Shown here in pieces: positions 16,864-23,755 of a stretch of DNA of 64,000 nt. The position numbers were made by a program, and so were the translations under genes. The stretch's first letter is position 1, and each line of letters opens with the position of its first letter. The notes beneath the pieces were generated by a model that did no database searches, had not been told where the DNA came from, and worked only from the letters and a program-made list of their open reading frames with translations. Origin of the DNA: Candidatus Aalborgiella aggregata (GTDB lineage: Bacteria > Pseudomonadota > Gammaproteobacteria > Burkholderiales > Burkholderiaceae_C); NCBI GenBank assembly GCA_016705065.1, contig JADIYY010000003.1:186001-250000 (forward strand), read 5' to 3'.

Positions 16864-19185
16864 TTACTTTGATTTCGGCTTCCAACGCTTCAGCAACAAA
16901 GCATTGCTCATCACACTGACTGAGCTGAGCGCCATGGCTGCGCCTGCGACAACGGGATTGAGGTAACCCAAAGCGGCGAGTGGAATGCCAGCCACGTTGT
17001 AGGCGAAAGCCCAGAATAAATTTTGACGAATTTTGGCCACTGTTTTGGCACTGATGTCCAAGGCTGCAGCAACCAGCATGGGGTCACCGCGCATGAGGGT
17101 GATGCCGGCGGCGTGCATGGCGACGTCTGTGCCGTTGCTCATCGCCATGCCCACATCGGCTGCTGCCAGTGCAGGTGCGTCGTTGACACCGTCACCCACC
17201 ATCAGAACAACATTCTTATCGCCTTCTTTGAGCTTGCTGATCAACGCAGCTTTGTCGCCTGGCAACACCTCTGACATGACTTCACCTGCTGTCGGATCCA
17301 AACCCAGGCGGCGCGCCATAGCTTCTGCTGCACCACGGTTATCGCCAGAAATCATCACTGTTTTGATACCGCGATTTTTTAATTCTGCGATGGTCTCTTT
17401 CGCACCTGGTTTGGGTTCATCGCCAAACGCCATCAGCGCTTTGAGCTTGATGTTTTGTGTGTTCCCTTGCGTTGTGCGCTGCGCCATGGCAGACACGGTT
17501 GCGCCTTGCGCTTGCATGTCAGTGGCATGGGTTGCCAATGTTCCCATGTCGACTTTTAACTCTTGCATCCAACGCAAACTGCCAATGAGAAAACTCTCTA
17601 CACCCACTTCACCTTCGCTGCCTCTACCAGGCACAGCGCGTACATTGTCAGGTGCAGGAATGTTTAAGTTACGCGCTTTGGCGGCATCGACCACCGCGCG
17701 CGCCAAGGGGTGTTCGCTACCGCTTTGCAAACTTGCGGCAAGGCTTAGAAGTTGTGTTGCATCAGTCGATGTATCGGCAATGTTATCAACTAAAGCATCA
17801 GCCAAAGTATCTGCAAGCACAAACGCTGTCAAACGCGGTTTGCCAACTGTTAAGGTGCCCGTTTTGTCAAACGCCACCACATTGACTTTGTGTGCCAGTT
17901 CAAGCGCTTGCGCATCTTTAATCAAGATGCCGAACTTCGCTGCCACACCTGTGCCCGCCATGATGGCAGTGGGTGTTGCCAAGCCCAAGGCACATGGACA
18001 GGCAATGACCAAGACCGCCACGGCGCGTATCAATGCCAATTCAAACGAATGGCCAGTTAACCACCAGCCTAAAAGCGTCAACAAGGCTATACCTAAAACC
18101 ACAGGGACAAAAATGGCGCTGACTTGGTCAACCAATCTTTGAATGGGCGCTTTACCAGCTTGCGCATCTTCAACCAAACGGATGATGTTGGCCAAAACGG
18201 TTTCGCTCCCAACAGCTTTGACCTGCATCAGCAAGCGGCCATCACCGTTGATGGAGCCACCCGTTAAAGTTACGCCTTCATTTTTGTGCACGGGCAAGGA
18301 CTCACCCGTCAGCATGGATTCATCGACGGAGCTTTCCCCTTGCAACACCACGCCATCCACCGGTATACGCTCACCGGCTCGCACGGCCAATGTATCGCCT
18401 ACCATCACCTCTAGCACCGGTACATCCACTTCGCCATCTGCACCCATCAAATGCGCCACGTCGGGTCGCAATGCGTGCAAAGCGCGTATCGCCGATGTGG
18501 TTTGCCGTTTGGCGCGTGTTTCTAACCATTTACCTAACAACACCAAGGTGATGACGACGGCAGACCCTTCAAAATACAAATGCACCATGCTGCCAGCCTC
18601 TGCCGTCAGCCACAACCATACGGACAAAGCCCACGCGGCAGTGGTACCAATGGCGACCAGCAAATCCATATTGCCCGCAAAGGCTTTGATGGCGCTGTAC
18701 GCGCCTTTGTAAAACTTGGCTCCCAAAATGAATTGCACCGGTGTGGCCAACACAAATTGCACCCACGCTGGCAGCATCCAATGCTTGCCAAACAGGTCTC
18801 CAATCATCGGCAACACCAAAGGCGCAGACAAAAGCAGCCCCAAACCCACTGGCATGAATCCTGCCCAAGGCGATGCATCCACAGCATCCACCGCCGCATT
18901 GGCAGCCAGTGGCTCATAGCCCGCATCGCGCACCGTGCGGCGCAATTTGGCGTCGATGTTTTCTGACCCTGCCACCTGAATGCGTGCCGTCTCGGTCGCC
19001 AAGTTGACGCTCACTTCTGCCACGCCTGGTACTTTTTTCAGCGCTTTTTCCACCCGCGCCACACACGACGCGCAGGTCATGCCGCCAATGCCAATATCGA
19101 TGGTGGCCAACTTGTCGTTTTGCGTAGTCTGTTTGGATAGCTGCGTTTGCGTTGTCATTGCTGGATAATAGTCCTTATTCACCAT
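16864..19185 (-). CDS. copA: Copper-exporting P1B-type ATPase CopA
   Basis: Cu(I)-translocating ATPase that pumps copper from the cytoplasm across the inner membrane. 773 residues from ATG 19185; ATG 19158 (MTTQTQLSK) is an alternative. One N-terminal heavy-metal domain with GMTCASC, transport motif VIACPCALGLATPT, actuator TGES, phosphorylation site AFDKTGTLTVGKP, SEHPLARAV nucleotide-binding motif, and GDGVNDAPALAAADVGMAM. The end GYLNPVVAGAAMALSSVSVMSNALLLKRWKPK carries the Cu(I) residues of the last helices. After GKPRL a short Ala/Asp/Thr-rich insert of about 15-20 residues (ADTLADALVDNIADTSTDA) lengthens the phosphorylation domain. Divergent from copZ with only 26 bases between starts. 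Confidence 0.95.
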   Translation of the reverse strand: MVNKDYYPAMTTQTQLSKQTTQNDKLATIDIGIGGMTCASCVARVEKALKKVPGVAEVSVNLATETARIQVAGSENIDAKLRRTVRDAGYEPLAANAAVDAVDASPWAGFMPVGLGLLLSAPLVLPMIGDLFGKHWMLPAWVQFVLATPVQFILGAKFYKGAYSAIKAFAGNMDLLVAIGTTAAWALSVWLWLTAEAGSMVHLYFEGSAVVITLVLLGKWLETRAKRQTTSAIRALHALRPDVAHLMGADGEVDVPVLEVMVGDTLAVRAGERIPVDGVVLQGESSVDESMLTGESLPVHKNEGVTLTGGSINGDGRLLMQVKAVGSETVLANIIRLVEDAQAGKAPIQRLVDQVSAIFVPVVLGIALLTLLGWWLTGHSFELALIRAVAVLVIACPCALGLATPTAIMAGTGVAAKFGILIKDAQALELAHKVNVVAFDKTGTLTVGKPRLTAFVLADTLADALVDNIADTSTDATQLLSLAASLQSGSEHPLARAVVDAAKARNLNIPAPDNVRAVPGRGSEGEVGVESFLIGSLRWMQELKVDMGTLATHATDMQAQGATVSAMAQRTTQGNTQNIKLKALMAFGDEPKPGAKETIAELKNRGIKTVMISGDNRGAAEAMARRLGLDPTAGEVMSEVLPGDKAALISKLKEGDKNVVLMVGDGVNDAPALAAADVGMAMSNGTDVAMHAAGITLMRGDPMLVAAALDISAKTVAKIRQNLFWAFAYNVAGIPLAALGYLNPVVAGAAMALSSVSVMSNALLLKRWKPKSK

Positions 19186-19211
19186 TCACCTGTTGTGCAA
19201 GGACAAACACC

Positions 19212-19412
19212 ATGAACACCACCACCCTCACCGTTACAGGCATGACCTGCGGCCATTGCGAAAAAGCCGTTGAACGCGCCATCAAACAACTTGACCCCGC
19301 TGCCGAAGTGAAAGCCGACCGCACCCAAAACAAGGTCGAAATCAAGTCCAACCAGCCCCTAACAGCCCTGACGGCAGCGATTCAAGAAGAAGGCTATACC
19401 GTTACAAACTAG
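19212..19412 (+). CDS. copZ: Copper chaperone CopZ-type, heavy-metal-associated domain
   Basis: 66-residue HMA-fold protein that would carry Cu(I) to CopA. The metal motif is GMTCGHCEKAVERAIKQLD, the last strand EEGYTV. The start at 19212 has AAGGAC upstream; an open frame further upstream runs over the copA start and is rejected as a shadow. Its pairing with divergent copA supports copper rather than mercury or zinc. No CueR-type operator was seen in the tiny gap. Confidence 0.92.
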   Translation: MNTTTLTVTGMTCGHCEKAVERAIKQLDPAAEVKADRTQNKVEIKSNQPLTALTAAIQEEGYTVTN

Positions 19413-19418
19413 TCGAAT

Positions 19419-19466
19419 ACTATAAATTTAATAGCAAACTAGGCAATTAATACGCCGGCTAGAGGC
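19419..19466 (+). repeat. Dispersed palindromic repeat, left edge of the restriction locus
   Basis: ACTATAAATTTAATAGCA stem region followed by AACTAGGCAATTAATACGCC and GGCTAGAGGC. Same orientation as the copies after hsdS and after hsdR. Lies between copZ and hsdM. Confidence 0.88.
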
Positions 19467-19502
19467 AAATTTTTCATATATTTATTTTTCAAACCCTGCC
19501 GA

Positions 19503-19536
19503 TAGCCAAAACCTTGGCTAGGCTACGGGTTATGAT
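19503..19536 (+). promoter_or_regulatory. hsdM promoter region with inverted repeat
   Basis: Inverted repeat TAGCCAA (19503-19509) and TTGGCTA (19514-19520), 4-base loop, sits where a -35 box would be. A TATGAT -10 box at 19531-19536 puts the start of transcription at about 19542, the A of the hsdM ATG. This suggests a leaderless message and a regulator bound over the -35 region. Confidence 0.5.
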
Positions 19537-19541
19537 GCCGC

Positions 19542-20996
19542 ATGTTTGAACAAGCCTTTAAAAATATCGACGACGTGCTGTGGAAAGAGGCCGGCTGCGC
19601 CAGCGAGCTGGACTATACCGAGCAGACCTCTTGGCTGCTTTTCCTCAAGTTTTTAGACGGATTGGAACAAGACAAAGCCGCCATGGCGGCGCTGGAAGGC
19701 AAAAAGTACAGCTACATCTTGGATGCCCCCTACCGCTGGGACAGCTGGGCCGCGCCCAAAGACGCCAACGGCAAACTCGACCACAACGCCGCGCAAACGG
19801 GTGATGATTTGCGAGATTTTGTCGACCGCAAGCTCTTCCCCTACCTGCACGGCTTCAAAGAAAAAGCCAATGGTGCCAACACCTTGGAGTACAAAATTGG
19901 CGAGATTTTTGGCGAGATCAAAAATAAAATCCACAGCGGCTACAACCTGCGCGAGGTGATTGACCACATTGACGAGCTGCGCTTTCGCTCGCAGACCGAA
20001 AAGCACGAGCTTTCGCACCTGTATGAGGCCAAAATCAAAAACATGGGCAACGCCGGCCGCAATGGCGGCGAGTATTACACTCCGCGTCCGCTCATCCGCG
20101 CCATGGTGCAGGTGGTGCAGCCCCGCATTGGCGAGACCATTTATGACGGCGCAGTAGGCTCCGCTGGCTTTTTGTGCGAGGCATTTGACTACCTGAGCAG
20201 CAGCAAAAAACTCAGCACATCTGACCTTAAAACCCTGCAAGAGCGCACGTTTTATGGCAAAGAGAAAAAATCGCTGGCCTACGTCATCGCCATCATGAAC
20301 ATGATTTTGCATGGCATTGAAGCGCCCAACATCATCCACACCAACACCTTGACCGAGAACTTGGCCGATGTGCAGGACAAGGACCGTTACGACATCGTGT
20401 TGGCCAACCCGCCCTTTGGCGGCAAAGAGCGCAAAGAGGTGCAAGAGAATTTCAGCATCAAAACGGGAGAGACCGCTTTTTTGTTTTTGCAGCACTTCCT
20501 GAAAATGCTCAAACCCGGTGGCCGCGCTGCCGTGGTCATCAAAAACACCTTTTTAAGCAACACCGACAACGCCAGCAACAGCCTGCGCAAGCTCCTGCTG
20601 GAAAGCTGCAAGCTGCACACCGTGCTGGACTGCCCGGGCGGCACATTTTTGGGCGCTGGCGTGAAAACGGTCGTGCTGTTTTTTGAAAAAGGCGCACCCA
20701 CGCGGCAAGTTTGGTATTACCAGCTAGCCCCCGGCCGCAACATGGGCAAAACCAACCCGCTGAACGATGCCGACTTGGCCGAGTTTGTGGCGCTGCAAGC
20801 CAGCTTTGCCGACTCGCCCAAAAGCTGGAGCGTGAAAGCAGCAGATATCAACCCCGCCACCTTCGACCTGTCCGTCAAAAACCCCAACGGCGGCGAAGAA
20901 GTAACCCACCGCAGCCCGGCAGACATCATGGAGGAGATTGCGGCGCTGGATTGTGAGAGTGCTGAGGTGTTGGCGACGATTCGGGCGCTGCTGTGA
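19542..20996 (+). CDS. hsdM: Type I restriction-modification methyltransferase subunit HsdM
   Basis: N6-adenine methyltransferase subunit of a type I restriction-modification enzyme, 484 residues. N-terminal HsdM domain (FKNIDDVLWKEAGCASELDYTEQTSWLLFLKFLDGLE), then the methylase domain: GRNGGEYYTPRPLIRAMV, SAM-binding YDGAVGSAGFLCEAF (motif I, with Ala-Val where D-P-A-C is usual in many relatives), and catalytic NPPFGG at N289. It is joined to hsdS by a TGATG overlap. No Shine-Dalgarno is visible and the likely promoter sits directly against the ATG. It needs HsdS for target recognition and HsdR (23756) for restriction. Confidence 0.96.
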   Translation: MFEQAFKNIDDVLWKEAGCASELDYTEQTSWLLFLKFLDGLEQDKAAMAALEGKKYSYILDAPYRWDSWAAPKDANGKLDHNAAQTGDDLRDFVDRKLFPYLHGFKEKANGANTLEYKIGEIFGEIKNKIHSGYNLREVIDHIDELRFRSQTEKHELSHLYEAKIKNMGNAGRNGGEYYTPRPLIRAMVQVVQPRIGETIYDGAVGSAGFLCEAFDYLSSSKKLSTSDLKTLQERTFYGKEKKSLAYVIAIMNMILHGIEAPNIIHTNTLTENLADVQDKDRYDIVLANPPFGGKERKEVQENFSIKTGETAFLFLQHFLKMLKPGGRAAVVIKNTFLSNTDNASNSLRKLLLESCKLHTVLDCPGGTFLGAGVKTVVLFFEKGAPTRQVWYYQLAPGRNMGKTNPLNDADLAEFVALQASFADSPKSWSVKAADINPATFDLSVKNPNGGEEVTHRSPADIMEEIAALDCESAEVLATIRALL

Positions 20997-22156
20997 TGAA
21001 GGGGTGGCATAAAAGAAAGTTGAATGAAGTATGCGAACTCATCAACGGACGTGCTTACAGCAAGCCAGAATTACTTTCAGACGGGAAATATCCAGTTTTA
21101 CGAGTGGGAAATTTTTTTACAAATAACCACTGGTATTACTCAGATTTAGAGCTTGAGGAAAGAAAATATTGCGATACAGGTGATCTTTTATATGCTTGGT
21201 CTGCATCTTTCGGGCCGCGTATATGGACTGGTGGAAAAGTAATTTTTCATTACCACATCTGGAAAGTTGCTCCTGATCCTTTACTTATTGATAAAAAATT
21301 CCTTTTCCATTTTCTGTCTTGGGATACCGAAAAGATAAAAATTGATCAAGGTGCTGGCACGACGATGATTCATGTGTCGAAGAGTTCAATGGATGAGCGC
21401 GACATTTTGCTCCCCCCACTCCCCGAACAACACCGCATCGTCGCCATCCTAGACACCGCGTTCGACCACATCGCCACCGCCCGCGCCAACTGCGAGGCGA
21501 ATCTGCTGAATGCGCGGGCTATTTTCGAGAGTCATTTGCAGGCGGTGTTTACGCAGCGGGGGGATGGGTGGGTGGAGAAAAAGCTTAGCGACTTATCTCG
21601 GATTAATTACGGCTACACAGAATCTGCTTCATGGGCGCAAGTCGGACCAAAATTTCTTCGCATCACAGATATCCAAGATAATCGCGTCGATTGGCCAAGT
21701 GTTCCATTCTGCCTAATTGATATGAACGATGCGCCTAAATACAAGTTAGCGGATGGCGACATTGTGTTTGCCAGAACGGGTGCTACTACTGGAAAGTGTT
21801 ATCTCGTGGTCGAACCGCCAGATGCCGTCTTTGCATCATATTTGATTCGTGTGCAATTAAGAGCAAAAGATCTCTTGCCGCAGTTTGTTAATTTCTTTTT
21901 CCAAACGCCTTCATACTGGGAAAGTATTCGTGCAGGAGTTTCAGGCAGCGCACAAGGTGGTTTTAACGCCACCAAACTTGGGGAGCTCGTGATTCCATTT
22001 CCACAATCACCAAAAGCGCAAATGACAATTATTGCTAAATTAAATGAAATTTTGGTCGAAACCCAGCGCCTCGAATCCCTCTACCAACGCAAACTCCAAG
22101 CCCTGGACGACCTGAAGAAGTCGTTGCTGCATCAGGCGTTTAGCGGATTGCTATAA
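20996..22156 (+). CDS. hsdS: Type I restriction-modification specificity subunit HsdS
   Basis: Target-recognition subunit, 386 residues from ATG 20996 (GTG 20993 is also in frame). Two target recognition domains of about 150 residues, each ended by a conserved helical segment: LPPLPEQHRIVAILDTAFDHI for the first and SPKAQMTIIAKLNEILVETQRLESLYQRKLQALDDLKKSLLHQAFSGLL for the second. The two recognition domains are clearly more AT-rich than the conserved helices and than hsdM, which suggests domain exchange. Its last codons and TAA stop lie inside a dispersed repeat (22150-22197). The bipartite recognition sequence cannot be predicted. Confidence 0.95.
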   Translation: MKGWHKRKLNEVCELINGRAYSKPELLSDGKYPVLRVGNFFTNNHWYYSDLELEERKYCDTGDLLYAWSASFGPRIWTGGKVIFHYHIWKVAPDPLLIDKKFLFHFLSWDTEKIKIDQGAGTTMIHVSKSSMDERDILLPPLPEQHRIVAILDTAFDHIATARANCEANLLNARAIFESHLQAVFTQRGDGWVEKKLSDLSRINYGYTESASWAQVGPKFLRITDIQDNRVDWPSVPFCLIDMNDAPKYKLADGDIVFARTGATTGKCYLVVEPPDAVFASYLIRVQLRAKDLLPQFVNFFFQTPSYWESIRAGVSGSAQGGFNATKLGELVIPFPQSPKAQMTIIAKLNEILVETQRLESLYQRKLQALDDLKKSLLHQAFSGLL

Positions 22157-22197
22157 AAACAATAGCTATTTAGGCAATAAATACGCCGGCTAGAGGC
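22150..22197 (+). repeat. Dispersed palindromic repeat overlapping the hsdS stop codon
   Basis: Stem GCTAT (22150-22154) with ATAGC (22162-22166), core TAGGCAATAAATACGCCGGC, end TAGAGGC. The stem supplies the last leucine codon and TAA of hsdS. Confidence 0.88.
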
Positions 22198-22293
22198 GTA
22201 TTTGAGGGGTAATACTTGGGTTTTGACGTGCTTTGACGTCAATTTTCTTTCTACGGTGTGGTGGTCGCGGCTATAGGGGCGCAATGCCTGCGC

Positions 22294-22322
22294 TTGTGCA
22301 TGTTGTCAAGTTTTGGCATAAT
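22294..22322 (+). promoter_or_regulatory. Promoter of the HipA-type gene
   Basis: TTGTGC (22294-22299), 17-base spacer, CATAAT (22317-22322). Transcription would begin near 22329, inside the 12-bp tandem repeats that follow. Confidence 0.55.
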
Positions 22323-22323
22323 A

Positions 22324-22371
22324 TCTATTCACCTATTTATTCGTTTATCTATTCATTTATCTATGCACCAC
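22324..22371 (+). repeat. Four tandem 12-bp units upstream of the HipA-type gene
   Basis: Units TCTATTCACCTA (22324), TTTATTCGTTTA (22336), TCTATTCATTTA (22348) and a weaker TCTATGCACCAC (22360) run directly up to the start codon at 22373. They cover the expected transcription start, so they fit a cooperative operator for the HTH domain of the downstream protein. They could also be a slippage-prone tract. Confidence 0.6.
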
Positions 22372-22372
22372 T

Positions 22373-23716
22373 ATGTCATTGCAGCTGGATGAACTTCGCA
22401 GATTATTGGCAGTTGGCCCGCAATCTGCGCAGCAACTGATTGAAAAAACTGGGATTAGCCAGTCTACCCTGTCGCGGGCGCTTGGCCGTTTGGGGGATGA
22501 GGTGGTGCGCCTGGGTGCAGCGCGATCTATGCAATACACCTTGCGGGATTCGCTGCGTGGCTTGCTGGATATTCCCGTTTATCGGGTCAATAACGAGGGG
22601 CAGATCAAAGATTTGGGTACGCTGGTTGCCGTGCGCCCGCAGGGGTTTGTGATGAGACAGGCAGATGGCACGACGCTGTACAGTGATGGCCTGCCATGGT
22701 GGTTGGCCGACATGTTTCCACAGGGCTTTCTTGGGCGAGCCTATGCCGCGCGACACGCTGCGGCACTGGGGCTGCCCACACGCCTTGGCGATTGGCGGGA
22801 TGAACATGCTTTGCGTGCATTGCTGGCGCATGGCCATGATGTGGTGGGAAATTTATTGCTGGGTGATGTGGCGCGTGATCGCTTTCTTGCCACACCGCTT
22901 CCTGCGCCCGTTGCCGTGGCGCAGAAGGCCGAGGCTTATCGCCAGCTCGCACTGGATGCGGCTGACGGCGAGTCGCCGGGGTCTTCAGCCGGCGGGGAAC
23001 AGCCGAAGTTTGCGGTGTATGCCGAAACGCCAGCTGGGCCACGCCATTTGCTGGTGAAGTTCAGCGAGGCACAGGATAGCCCGGTGAGTGAGCGGTGGCG
23101 CGATTTGCTATTGGCCGAGCATCTGGCTCTGGAGACCTTGCGTGCAGCGGGCATCGCTGCCGCGCAAACTGAGGTGTTCGACCATCACGGTCAGCGTTTT
23201 CTTGAAGTGGCACGGTTTGACCGTGTGGGCAGCTTGGGGCGGCGTGCTTTGCATTCGCTGGCCGCATTGGATGCTGAATTTGTGGGGGCTGGCACGTCAA
23301 GCTGGCCGCTGATTGCACGCCGACTTGTCGATGCGGGTCATACAGTGCCGCAGGCAGCAGAGGATGCTGCGTTGCTGTGGGCGTTTGGTACGCTAATTGG
23401 CAATTCGGATATGCACAACGGCAATTTGTCTTTCATGTCCGAGCATGGTCGCCCCTATGCTCTTGCGCCGGCTTATGACATGACGACGATGGCTTTTGCG
23501 CCTCGCAGCAGTGGCGGCCTGCCGACAAGCATCGCTGCGCCAAACATTGCGGCCGATGTACCCAACGACGTTTGGCGACGTGCAGAAGATTTGGGTCGCG
23601 AATTCCTATTCCGCGTTCGTGCTTCAAATGGCTTTAGTCCTCGCTTTGGTGCGTGCATTGATGCACTTGAACTTCATCTCAATGCAGCCAGCGTGGCGAT
23701 TGCTAGGTTGGCGTAG
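22373..23716 (+). CDS. HTH-HipA fusion protein, YjjJ type
   Basis: 447-residue protein in which a winged or simple HTH domain is fused to a HipA-like kinase, like E. coli YjjJ (HipH). Residues 1-55: LDELRRLLAVGPQSAQQLIEKTGISQSTLSRALGRLG. Then a HipA N-terminal region (YRVNNEGQIKDLGTLVAVRPQGFVMR) and the kinase: Gly-rich loop SSAGGEQPKFAVY, substrate and catalytic loop LIGNSDMHNGNLSF with catalytic Asp, and metal site LAPAYDMTTMAF. All key residues look intact. In classic HipBA the DNA-binding partner is separate; here it is in cis. It lies between hsdS and hsdR, read in the same direction, with its own promoter and tandem-repeat operator. The role (toxin, or partner of the restriction system) is inferred, not shown. 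Confidence 0.9.
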   Translation: MSLQLDELRRLLAVGPQSAQQLIEKTGISQSTLSRALGRLGDEVVRLGAARSMQYTLRDSLRGLLDIPVYRVNNEGQIKDLGTLVAVRPQGFVMRQADGTTLYSDGLPWWLADMFPQGFLGRAYAARHAAALGLPTRLGDWRDEHALRALLAHGHDVVGNLLLGDVARDRFLATPLPAPVAVAQKAEAYRQLALDAADGESPGSSAGGEQPKFAVYAETPAGPRHLLVKFSEAQDSPVSERWRDLLLAEHLALETLRAAGIAAAQTEVFDHHGQRFLEVARFDRVGSLGRRALHSLAALDAEFVGAGTSSWPLIARRLVDAGHTVPQAAEDAALLWAFGTLIGNSDMHNGNLSFMSEHGRPYALAPAYDMTTMAFAPRSSGGLPTSIAAPNIAADVPNDVWRRAEDLGREFLFRVRASNGFSPRFGACIDALELHLNAASVAIARLA

Positions 23717-23755
23717 ACGGAAGATGTTGGTGATCTTGGGGTATATTGCAAATCT

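Noticed and set aside
19653..20495. 280-residue minus-strand open frame over hsdM
   Set aside because: Antisense to a complete HsdM with all motifs; composition is a mirror of its codons.
22403..23658. Several open frames on the opposite strand of the HipA-type gene
   Set aside because: Shadows produced by GC-rich codons of the real gene; none shows a start site or family motif.
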